A stretch of 64,000 nucleotides of DNA from Calendula officinalis (Eukaryota > Streptophyta > Magnoliopsida > Asterales > Asteraceae), in assembly GCA_963853835.1 (NCBI GenBank), contig OY970821.1, positions 48,748,646 through 48,812,645 of the forward strand. Reading direction: 5' to 3'. Shown one piece after another: positions 54,290 through 64,000 of this stretch. The notes beneath the pieces are model-generated. The model did no database searches. It saw nothing but the letters and a program-made list of their open reading frames with translations, and had not been told where the DNA came from. How positions within the stretch are numbered: position 1 is the stretch's first letter; each line of letters opens with the position of its first letter. A program made the position numbers and the translations under genes.

Positions 54290-56903
54290 TGGCTCACGAC
54301 AATCCATTTCTCATATCCTCCGGTCTCACTGAGCTCCTAAATCACCTGGAAAACGTAAGTATAAAAGGGTCAACAATAATGTTGAGTGAATCCACAGGGT
54401 TAATGTTTGTTGTAAAAGTAAAGTGTTTTGCTACCCAAAATGTTTGTTATGAAAATGGTTTATGACTGAAAATGTATAAAGTTCAACACTCATATAATAT
54501 GAGAAGTAAATATGAAAAGTATAGTGTAATTGTAGAATATCTACAATTACTAGTTATGTTTATGAAAATGTGTTGAACAAATTGTTATGTTTGACATCGT
54601 GTGAACTGTTATCCTCAATATGTAGCTAGTCTATTGAGTTAATATACCAACCCCTAAGTCCACAATCAACACTTCAACTCCAGTAGTTTATCGTTCTTTT
54701 ATGGATATCACTCCCGAACAATGTCTTGGTTATACCAAGTAGTGATCAAATAATGTTGGGAGGATTAGTGTCAGCCAATAGTACTATCTGCATATCCATG
54801 GTCTAGATCCACTAGTTAATGATTGCTGGCAAACCTTAGTTCGGTATAATAATTGTTTGTCATGCCAACGCGATAATGAAAATGTAAATGTTGTACAGTC
54901 ATAGTAAAATAGTAGCATTTGTGTTTATGTTTTCCACCCCAAAGTTTATAAAACAGTAAAAGTAGTAAAGGGGTCTGTGGACTCACCTGGGCAAAGCTTT
55001 GCTCTCGATAAACCTCAAAGAATCTCTTCAAAGACTCCTAGCGCCCAAACGCAAAAATAATCTAATTAACACTAAACTAACGCACAGGCGAACTATATAT
55101 ATGAGTTGTATATGTTATGTTTGTGTTATGTTTTGTGTTTTGTGACATCGTATGAATTAGGGTTATTGGACCTTAATGAGCTGAAATGAAATGAAATGAA
55201 ATGAAATGGACTTCGAAATGAAATGAAATGAAATGGGCTTGGGTTAGGCTTAATGGACCTAAATGGGCTTAATGGGCCTAGATGGGCTTAATGGGCCACT
55301 AGGTGGGCCTCTTGGGCCTCATGTTGGCTTAGGTCCGATTAGGTTGGGCCATGGATTGGGCTTGGGCCCAATTGGGTTCGGTTTGGGTAAGTAATGGGCC
55401 AAAGGCTTGGGCTTTGGTCCGAATGGGCTTGGTTACTAATGGGCCGACTAAAGTTTGGCCCAGTAGGTTTGGATAGACCGAATGGGCCAAGTACGGGCCT
55501 TGGCCCGATTAGGTATTCGGGTTTGGGTCGATTGGTTTGGGTCAAGATCCGGCCTTGACCCGGTTTAACTTGTGGGTCAAAATTGGTCCAATCTAGTAGT
55601 CAACGATGGTCAAAATAGTCAACAAAAGTCAACAAAAGTCAACTATATCTAGGGTTTCAGAATTTAGGGTTTGGGTTTGGGTTTGGGTTTCGGTTTGGGT
55701 TCGGCCGAATAGGCTAGACCAGCGGTTTGTGGTGATGGTTTGGTCTAGGGTTCGAACAAATGACAGGTTTGGCTAGATTTAGGTGTTTTGGTCATCTTAA
55801 CGTCATTAGATCTAGGGTTTATCAAGTCATAACGAATCTAGGGTTTAGACAATCAATTCAACAAACAAATGAGACAACAAAGCAAAGGATTTAACAAAAC
55901 AACAATACGAATAACGAACAACAGAACCAATTGACATGCATGCAAGCATGCACGTCGGGATCAAGATCAATAAGTGTGCCGAGACCATATGACCTTTGGC
56001 CATGGTCTCGGGTTCGAGACAAATGAAACGAACACAAGTAAAACAAATAAAAGAGGATCGGGTAATACCTTGTTTCGGTCGAATAAGAAGAACAACAAAG
56101 AAATCGGCTTCATTGGGACGAACTTCAAACTCGAGATGGAATGGGGCTAGGGTTCGGCCGAGAGTGGGAGTATCAATAGGGTTTTAGGGTTTGCTAATGA
56201 CTTGTATTTATAGGGTAGAAACTAGGGTTTTTGGAGAAGTTTGAGTAGGATTCAAACTCTTTTAAATCAGGATAAAGATAATAATCAAAGAGGGATAGAG
56301 ATAAGGGTTTAAATAAGATTATGATAAGAATGAAATTTTTAATTCAAGATGACCACACCACCATAGGTGGTTTGGACGAAATTTATGGGTACCAAGAAAA
56401 GGGTTCGGTCACTTGATGGTCGAACAACAATTTATGTGTCGGTTTTGAAATAAAATTCGCTACGAGTCACATTTCGTTAATTATTTTGATTCATTGAATA
56501 AATGTTACTTAAATATCATTATTAGAAATGTTTTTGAGAAATGAAGTCACCACAAATGAAATGAGATGTTGTGTTGACTAAAATAGTCAAACACTGATGT
56601 ATGGTGAAATGTTAAATATTTGGTGAACTAGTTATATGTTTGGATGCCAAAAGTAGAAATGAAACGAAATATGGAAAGTTACTCAAAATATAAAGTTCCT
56701 AAATACAAAATGATATGAAATGAGGAAAGTTTCTAAAAATAAAAACTTTCTAAAATTAGAAATGATAGGAAATTAGGAAAGTTTCTAAAAATAGAAACTT
56801 TCTAAAATTAGAAATGATACGAAATGAGAAAGTTTCTAAAAAATATAGAAAGTAAGAAATGAAACATAGTAACATACCCAAAATGTCGAGTTGTCACATA
56901 TTG

Positions 56904-57134
56904 ATTGACCTCTATCATCACGCCTATTCTACAATCACCCCAATCGTTTGATCATTCACCGATTCACATTCAACTATTGATCGAACACATCCTCCATTTT
57001 GATACACACTCTGTTCACTATTCCATATCCATTTCTCCAAATTTCTCTCAAAACATCTATCTCCAAATTCTCTCTATCCATCATCTTCTTCATGGCATCC
57101 TCATCTAAAATCCCGTTCAACGTATCTTTACTAG
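56904..57134 (+). other. Element A spacer, right part, with start of 3' ORF
   Basis: Continues element A after D. An ATG at 57092 (MASSSKIPFNVSLL) opens a frame that is cut at 57134 by solo LTR E. The C/T-rich lead (TCTCAAAACATCTATCTCC) before it resembles a 5' UTR. Confidence 0.55.
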
Positions 57135-57989
57135 TGTCACACCCCGCCAAAAATGGTTTGCGGAAGAACGGGCGTGGACATTTTGAGTAACACAAGCATA
57201 TGATTATTGTAAACAATAATTGTTTAAAAATCTTAATAACATTTGAAATAAAGTATGTAAGAATTTAAATGTTAACAAAATGCTTGAAATGTAAAAAGAA
57301 AATATTTTTAATAAATTGTGGCATTTTGACACATGCATGCTCATGATCCAATGCTACTAAGACTCATGCTTCAACTTAGTTACCTGAAAAACATATGAAA
57401 AATGATCAACAAAAATGTTGAGTGAATCCACAGGTTTAATATGAGTTTTGAAAACCAATGTTTTTGTGTGCCAACAAGGCATAAAATGTATAATAACGTA
57501 ACTTTGTAAATAGTTTGAAAAACAATGTTTCAATGTGCCAACCATGGCATAGATTGTATGATGATATAATAAGTTGTATGATGATATAACGTTTGAAGAT
57601 GATGTGCCACCACGGGCAATAATATGATAAACGTTGAAATGTGTAAACCAATAAGTATGTAGAAAAGCATGACTGGTATCCATTGTAATGCCGACCCTAA
57701 GTCCATAACCAAAACTACTAACTCTACATGATGTTACTGTATATAAGATATACACTCCCTGATTTGATCACACTGTGGGAGGGGGAGTATCAACCGATAG
57801 TACTATCTGCATATCCAGGCACTACAAAAAAAAAACCTTTTAGCGACACAGATAGCGACATCATTAGCGACATATTTGAAGCTAGTGACACTCATAGTGA
57901 CATCAACCTGAGAGTCACTACTAAGAAGTCGCTGATTTAGTGACATTCACCGTCATGTCTCTAAATAGTAGAGACGCTAGTAGTGACGT

Positions 57990-58478
57990 TCATTATATTG
58001 TCACTATTTTTATTAAAAAGTCGATATTTATGTCGCTAAAAGTGTCACTATTTTTATCAAAAGTCGATATTTATGTCGCTAAAAATGTCACTATTTTTAT
58101 TAAAAGTCGATATTCATGTCGTTAAAAATGTCACTATTTTTATCAAATGTCGATATTCATGTCGCTAAAAATGTCACTATTTTTATCAAAAGTCACTATT
58201 TGTGTCGATAAAAATGTCACTAATTTTATCAAAAGTCACTATTTATGTCGCTAAAAATGTCACTATTTTTATCAAATGTCGCTATTCATGTCACTAAAGA
58301 TGTCACTATTTTTATCAAAAGTCGATATTAATGTCGCTAAAAATGTCAATATTTTATCAAAAGTCGATATTCATGTCGATATAAATGTCTCTATTTTTAT
58401 GAAAAGTCGATATTCATGTCATTAAAGATGTCACTATTTTTATCAAAAATCACTATTCATGTCGTTAAAGATGTCACT
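57990..58478. repeat. 43-bp subterminal tandem array of the CACTA element
   Basis: About 11 imperfect copies of a unit starting TCGCTAAAAATGTCACTATT and ending with GTCGATATTCATG-like sequence. The right end has a different, shorter motif set (AAGTCACAAATTAGCGACTT, 61310-61560). Confidence 0.85.
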
Positions 58479-58709
58479 ATTAAAAAAATATCATTTCACT
58501 TTTAGCATCTCATCATTATTTATAATAAATATAAAGACACAAATCTAACAATTTAAAATATTCTATTGTCAAAGCAAATATCTAAAAAGATTGTATATTA
58601 CATAAATAATACCATGTATCATCAAATTTCAATTCAATTTGAAAACTATAAGATTTTCAATATACACGACTATTGGCGACCTCAAATTACATCTAAAATT
58701 TGATGGTTA

Positions 58710-59255
58710 GCTTGTCATTTCATGTGCCACTGCTTTACCAAGAGATGTAGTTCCTCCACCTTCATTTACGCCAACAATATTTTGATTACTGCTGGTTTCC
58801 TATAAACAAACATCATGAGTAATAGACATTAACGAATTCAATCTTACAACAAAAAAAAAGACACAAAATATGCCAAAAAGCCTTCCACAAACCTGAATCC
58901 AAGTTTAAGATCTGTTTTAGCACCCTCTTCTTCAAAGCATCCTGCAAAATATGCAAATAAGACAAAGCTGAAAGATCGACCCTAAAAAGTTTAATGAACT
59001 TTTAGTTCGTTTACTTGCAGTGTTCAGTGTTCTACTGCTTAAAAATAAAGCTATAAAATGTTACCTCTTCTAATTCATCAAGAACTCGGTCAGTGTCAGA
59101 GAGATGCAATTAAAGCTTCCTTGCACATATTTTGTGTGTGGAGCTTCATCACCAGGCAGAACCCGTACAAATTCTTCATTCTCCACAAACAATAATTTGG
59201 ACAACATAAACATGTCATTTTCCCTTTTTATAACTATATTTGATAGTCCAGTCAT
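58710..59255 (-). pseudogene. Exon-like pieces inside the CACTA element
   Basis: Minus strand: 59070-59255 is open (RENDMFMLSKLLFVENEEF); in another frame its end reads LHLSDTDRVLDELEE followed by GT. 58893-58941 is bounded by TTTGCAG and GTTTGTG and reads DALKKRVLKQILNLD. A piece from 58800 downward follows TTTATAG. The order and boundaries look like three exons of a captured or CACTA-internal gene. No family recognised; frames do not join cleanly. Confidence 0.3.
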
Positions 59256-59390
59256 TTACAAAATCCAAGACAAAAAAGCATAGGTGCACCCTTTACTATT
59301 TGTAGTTTTGTACATTTATAGTTAATTGCATACCTTGACTCTAGAAATCAAATGAATAAAAAAAAAGGATAAATTTGATTTTTCTTAACT

Positions 59391-59540
59391 ATAATCAAAA
59401 GAGATAAATTCATTTTATTTTTTGGGTTGCCTATGATATAAAATGTTTAAAGGTCAAGGTAGGGGTAACCATAATCAAAAGAGATAAATTCATTTTATTT
59501 TTTGGGTTGCCTATGATATAAAATGTTTAAAGGTCAACCA
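59391..59540. repeat. Tandem duplication, period about 80 bp
   Basis: ATAATCAAAAGAGATAAATT and the following 45 bases occur at 59391 and again at 59471, nearly identical. Confidence 0.8.
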
Positions 59541-60740
59541 TTTTAGTGAATGTGCACAAGGAAGAGAGGATATTTGCATGATCTTGTCCATATTTCTCTT
59601 CTGCCTCTTTTAGTTCTACCAACTGCAATTAAAATGAGTAAGATTAAATCTTTATCAAAATGGTTTGTACTTAGGTTTGTATTTGGGAATTTCAACACAT
59701 GTTCACACCTGCATAAGGTCAACCATTATGGTGAGTTTTGTTTTTTGAGAAATGATTATTTAATTAAATGCCTCAAGAAATTTAAAACTAACATCTTCTT
59801 TCTCTGAATCACTAACGACTAACTCTCAAAAATCACAACCTGCATAAGATAGCATAGAGTATAAACCTAAGATTCAGGAGCAAAAAGAAATATAAAGACA
59901 TTTGATTAGCAGAAATCCAACCTTACTGAGTTAAATATTCTCTTTTAATGATAATATGTTGAATACTCTAAACCTTACTGATATGGAGTATCTATATTCT
60001 TAGCATACCATATCAATAATCAAAACACTATATCAAAACTTGTGAACTGCAATCAAAGTTACTAATTTGAAATTAGTGATCAATAAGAAACATAATAGTC
60101 CAATACGATCAATACATGTATGCATACATCCATAGATCATTAAACAGAGTAGTCCAATAAGGTCAATACTTGTATGCATACATCCATAGATCAAACAATG
60201 ATATATACACATAGATTTGTACATGCATTTATATACTCTACATACAAGGCTTGATCACTTACGCATAAGCTTTTCCACCATGATGTTTACATTAGTTGAG
60301 AAACTTACATAAGTACTAATCTTCCATTTGTACCAAACAATGTCAATAATCATATTCTCCAAAAATACATAATTAACGATTATTACCATTGCAAATCTAT
60401 TAAAATCTAATTCAGTTCGACTAAAATAAGAATTCAACACAATTTAATCTTAAGGAAACACACCTGGAATTCGATTCTAGCAGTACATTTGACGAAATAG
60501 TTTCACGCCAAACTCTTCAAAATCTAATGGAAATACAACGAATCCGATCAATAAATTATCAAACCACTTAGAAAATATCGACTAATTAGTTCAGAGACTA
60601 ATGAAACATCGAACGATATATGAAGTTGATTAAAAAGACGTGTGAAACAGAGCAAAAACAAGCAAATTCAAATCAATATAAATCTGAATTCGTCTGTGAT
60701 TTTAATTAGATATAGAAACATTTCACAGAAATAAAAAATT
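59541..60740. other. CACTA interior, no gene seen
   Basis: AT-rich. Includes a second local duplication around TGTATGCATACATCCATAGA (60116 and 60171). No coding signal beyond short chance frames. Confidence 0.5.
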
Positions 60741-61040
60741 TCATTAGATTACGAGCGGATGAGATTACGAGTATGAACTTACAGATGCGGATGAGATTAC
60801 GAGTACGATCTAGATACAAAATCAGTATAAATAACTATGAGATTACGAGCGGATGAGTATGAACTTACAGATGCGAGCCGATAAAATTACGAGCTGGTGG
60901 AGAGGAGATTTGAGATTACGAGCGGATGATTGACACTACAGTTGAGTGGCGGTGGAGTATGGCGGTGGACCAAATGTAGATGAGCCTCGTCTTCCGATTA
61001 AGAGCGGATAAACACTCGTCTTCATATTACGAGCGGACGA
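60741..61040. repeat. GAGATTACGAGCGGATGA repeat cluster in the CACTA element
   Basis: At least six imperfect copies of ATTACGAGCGGATGA or GATGAGATTACGAG, unevenly spaced. Possibly internal regulatory repeats. Confidence 0.6.
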
Positions 61041-61723
61041 TTGTGACTTGTGAGCACCATAGAGGGACGATTGTGCTACTGGTCGATTTTGATCTGATGT
61101 AGGGTTTGAGCCTTTTAATTAGCCCAAGTTAAATCAATTAAGGCCCTTTTCTATTTCTTAAAACCGACTTCAAAATAGAAGGTCGTTATAAAATAAATCT
61201 GGATTGTAATAATTATTATTATTATATATCACTATAAAATAAATTTGGATAAAACTTAAATGACGTTAATTTTTTTTATATATATAAATTATAAATTATA
61301 TTTATTTATAAACTAACGACTTACTTGATGACCTTGTAATTAAGTCTTAAAAATTAACGACTTGAATAGTGTCTTTTTTAAGCAAGTCACAAATTTAACG
61401 ACTTACTTTGTAACTTGTTTGGGCTAAGTCACAAAATTAGCAACTTTGTTAGAGACATGTTTGAGCGAGTCACAAAGTAGCGACTTACTTAGTGACTTTT
61501 TTAGAAAGTCACAAATTAGCGACTCGCTTGGTGACTCGTTTGGGCAAGTCACAACATTAGTGACACAATCAACGACACAATTTCTGACTTTATATATTTT
61601 ATGACATAATTTACGACGTGGAAGACTTGATGGTCACTAAAACTGTCAATAAATTTGTCGCAATTTTGTGACATAAATTCAATGTCACTAAAAATGTCGC
61701 TAAATGGCTTTTATCTTGTAGTG
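61041..61723. other. Right subterminal region of the CACTA element
   Basis: Repeated GACTTACTT...GTCACAAA and TTAGCGACTT motifs in both orientations leading to the terminal repeat. Confidence 0.7.
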
Positions 61724-61726
61724 AGG

Positions 61727-63782
61727 GCCTAGTCGCAACTAGCTAATGATTATGTGTGTAAGCATCTAATGATGTTATGCACTACACCTAAACTTAGTCC
61801 GAGCATAAGGATTGATTGTCATGTTTTGAAATATGTATCATCATAAGAAATAAACAGTTATGAAACATGTAAACATTTATGAAACGATTGATATGTTTTT
61901 CACCCCAAAATAGTTAAAAACGTAATAAAAGAGTAAAATGAGGGGCTGTGGACTCACCTGATGCAATGCTAGCCAAAATCACAAACAATAAAGTGTAGTA
62001 TCCAACCACAATAATCCTAGCGTCCTAATCGCATAAGAAATAATGTATAAGTAACGGTCTAAGTGACACGTCTAAACTAAATGATGCACAAATAATTCCA
62101 TGAGGGGAGTTAGACTCGAGCGATGTGTTGGTGACTCATTTGAGTTGGTCTTTGTAATACATTTGATAACTTTAGACAAGTATGAAAAATAGTTATATAT
62201 ATGGTCTCGTATTTAAGCGAACGTGTTGCGATCGAAAGGATAGTTATTAAATAAATTATCTTTAGATAATTGTTATTAGCTAAACAGTTAAATAAATATC
62301 TAAATAAATAAAAATTTAAATAAAACCTTAATTCGTTAATAATCACATGACCAAGAAGTTTCGTAATTGATTATTGTTTAAATAAAGTAATTAAAGAATT
62401 TAATAGAAAAATAATTAATTTAAATGAAAATGTAAAGTGTGCTTAAGTTTTAGTTTAAGGGACTTCACTCAAACTAGTCTGGGCTAATAAACATTGGGCT
62501 GCGATGGTTTGGACTGAAAAATGGACTACAAAGTTTTAGTGGGTTAAATCTGTTAAATGGGCTAGTGTTTTGAGCCTGCAACTCAGCTGACGAGCAGGAA
62601 AAACTCCGGCAGTTCTTAGGCTGCCGGCGACTGCAATATTTGCCGACCGGAAAGCAGGTTTTTAATACACACACACACCAAAAGTCATTTGCTGATACAC
62701 GGTTAAAAATAAATAAATAAATAAATATAAGTAATAATTAAAAATGGTGTATTTTCAGTAAGCACTCAGAGAACACACGCACTGCTACGTGTATCTCGCC
62801 GGAGTCGGGGAAAGCACAGAAAACAGGGATAAACGATTAACAAATGCGTATTTCGTGATCAAAACATGAAAACAAAACAGTCAAAAGATTTTACCGAACG
62901 AAGAGAGACTGAGTGTCGGAGTGATGGAGATCGTCGGGACGTTGAGCTATCGCCGGACAAATGATGTGAATCGCCAGAAAACGTTTCTGGTCACCGAAGA
63001 TGGCGAGGGAACTGAACAGAAAAATACCCCGCATAAGAAACGATGAGCCGAACTACAAACGTGTATGATAAAAAAATGATTCGAGTTGTATACCTTCGCC
63101 GGAATATAGTTGATCGCTGAAAAGATCAGTGAGTGATATCGCCGGAAACTTTCTGCCTGCTTTCACTCGGCTTCTGGTGCGTGAGAAACAAAAACGATAA
63201 GAGAGATGGAATGGATTTTGTGTTCTACATGTGTACCAGGAGATGAAAATCAAGTATCACATATAAGGGAATGGTGTAGACGGTTATCTAGTTGTTTTTG
63301 GAAATCCCGAGAATCTTAGAATATTCAGAATTTTTCGGATGATTAGTTGGTAGACGACCGAGTACAGCATGTGAGGATAGAGTAAAGATAAGTTATAACT
63401 TTTTAATTTGTTTAATTATCATTTTAGTTGATACTTGGTGAACGTATTATATACATACATATTTAGCTTTCATTAACTATATATTATATTGCGCATGGTG
63501 ATTTATGTATAACCTTATGTACATATTTATTCAGTTGAGAAAAGTATCACTATAAAATACTTATAATTTTGGATTCAATTCGAGCTACCAACTCGCTAAA
63601 TTACAGTTTAACTGCGCAAAAATGTAGACAACTGACACATGTCTAAATCATAATGTGTACTAATGACACAAGTGTATGTTTTTGCTAGACTTAAATGCTA
63701 ACATAAATGTGATGATCGCTCTAAGATGAAATTTGAGCACATTAAATGTCGGGTCAAGCACCCGATTTCGAGGGTTGTCACA
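61727..63782. other. Right part of solo LTR E
   Basis: Non-coding LTR sequence; short minus-strand frames (62474-62674, 63053-63253) have no homologues I recognise. Confidence 0.6.
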
Positions 63783-63787
63783 ACTAG

Positions 63788-63954
63788 CATCAATCAAACC
63801 TGCTCCCGCGGTACAATGCCATTACACAGATCTATATTACACAAAAAAACAACTCTCGATGCAATCTAAATCCACAAGGTCAATTAAAACCAGAATTTCA
63901 AGCACCGGTCAGGTTCTTCAACAACCATCCACTCAGGGAAGCTTTTCATTATGA
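63788..63954 (+). pseudogene. Element A extra 3' ORF, distal part
   Basis: Continues the frame opened at 57092 once solo LTR E and one ACTAG copy are disregarded, and ends at TGA 63952-63954. It is basic and Ser/Gln/Thr-rich with no domain I recognise. Some large SIRE-type Copia elements carry an extra ORF downstream of RNase H; this may be a short relic of such an ORF, or simply leader-like sequence. Function unknown. Confidence 0.5.
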
Positions 63955-64000
63955 CATTCCGTTATCTAAACGCATACTTCTTGAGTTCTGGTACACGTGC

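Larger units (their letters stand above)
46821..56898 (-). mobile_element. Element D: Gypsy LTR retrotransposon, 10.1 kb
   Basis: LTRs 46821-49600 (2780 bp) and 53884-56898 (3015 bp, longer because of a plastid DNA insertion). Target duplication TATTG at 46816-46820 and 56899-56903. Minus strand: Met-tRNA site beside the right LTR, gag, protease, RT, RNase H, integrase, polypurine tract. RT before integrase is Gypsy order. Coding region broken in many places. Confidence 0.93.
53884..56898 (-). repeat. Element D 5' LTR, 3015 bp
   Basis: Near-identical to 46821-49600 apart from the plastid insertion near 54092-54289 and extra copies of a GGAAAGTTTCTAAAAATA unit near 56660-56840. Confidence 0.92.
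57820..61723. mobile_element. Non-autonomous CACTA (En/Spm) transposon, 3.9 kb
   Basis: Ends CACTACAAAAAAAAAACC and, inverted, CACTACAAGATAAAAGCC; target duplication AGG at 57817-57819 and 61724-61726. Inside the ends are many TTTAGCGACA / TGTCGCTAAA motifs, the presumed transposase-binding repeats. No transposase (TNPA/TNPD) frame of useful length is seen. The interior has exon-like pieces at 58710-59255. Confidence 0.92.
57135..63782 (-). mobile_element. Solo Gypsy LTR E with internal CACTA element
   Basis: Begins TGTCACACCCCGCC, ends GAGGGTTGTCACA; target duplication ACTAG at 57130-57134 and 63783-63787. Removing the CACTA element leaves about 2.74 kb, the LTR size of this family. It is a diverged relative of the D/F LTRs: shared landmarks such as GTTGAGTGAATCCACAGG, TAGTACTATCTGCATATCCA and GTGGACTCACCTG are kept in order. 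Confidence 0.9.
22083..64000 (+). mobile_element. Element A: SIRE-like Copia retrotransposon, heavily interrupted, 3' end beyond window
   Basis: Plus-strand Copia element whose parts lie at 22083-24559, 43310-46820, 56904-57134 and 63788-64000. Between these parts sit elements C, D and E, each bounded by its own target duplication. Part order is 5' LTR, Met-tRNA site, gag, protease, [C], GAG-pre-integrase, integrase, RT, RNase H, [D], spacer, extra 3' ORF interrupted by [E]. About 6.4 kb of A itself is in the window. The left border rests on TG (22083) and the CA just before the primer site; its target duplication cannot be tested because the 3' LTR lies outside. All coding parts are broken. 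Confidence 0.85.

Noticed and set aside
57950..58480. CRISPR-like array
   Set aside because: The 43-bp units are head-to-tail tandem copies without unique spacers and lie in the subterminal part of a CACTA element in a plant genome.

Overview
The window looks like a piece of a plant (eudicot) nuclear genome. It is AT-rich, most of it is LTR retrotransposon, and the few host genes have plant-type introns and plant-specific families (pentatricopeptide repeat protein, 2-oxoglutarate dioxygenase). Repeat style (SIRE-like and TNT-like Copia, a long-LTR Gypsy starting TGTCACACCCCGCC, a Harbinger ORF1 relative) reminds me of Asteraceae, but that is inference from memory.

Region 1 (1-8.6 kb) holds a minus-strand PPR gene cut by the window edge and carrying an in-frame stop. 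It is followed by a field of small DNA transposons and LINE scraps. Four non-autonomous hAT-type elements have recognisable 8-bp target duplications, and one of them sits inside another. There is one Harbinger-type MITE with TTA duplications, another MITE with ~36-bp terminal repeats, a SINE-like copy and a small Gly-rich ORF.

Region 2 (8604-16601) is one complete minus-strand Copia element, Copia-1, with ATTAT target duplication, LTRs about 1.3% different by eye, a Met-tRNA primer site, and a partly intact polyprotein. To its right is a Harbinger ORF1 fragment.

Region 3 (19190-21721) is the only apparently intact host gene: a three-exon 2-oxoglutarate/Fe(II) dioxygenase of the DAO (auxin-oxidase-like) type, 301 codons, with all iron and 2OG residues present.

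Region 4 (22083 to the right edge, about 42 kb) reads as one old Copia element (element A, SIRE-like) broken up by later insertions. It contains: Copia element C (24560-43304, TSD CAAAG) in the protease region; inside C, a gag-only element B (27442-37764, TSD TTATC); inside B's LTR, a solo Gypsy LTR F (34182-36790, TSD TAAAC); in C's 3' LTR a solo LTR H of a related family (41992-42678, TSD GGAAT); Gypsy element D (46821-56898, TSD TATTG) with a plastid trnI-CAU fragment in one LTR; and solo Gypsy LTR E (57135-63782, TSD ACTAG), which itself contains a 3.9-kb CACTA transposon (57820-61723, TSD AGG). Each nesting level is supported by a matching target-site duplication. Removing E brings the two halves of a small 3' ORF of element A back into one frame. 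All retroelement coding regions in the nest carry stops or frameshifts, and several have lost catalytic residues.

I see no CRISPR, operon or clearly new enzymatic system. The most interesting content is the layered insertion history, the pol-less element B, the plastid DNA insertion, and the Pack-CACTA-like element.
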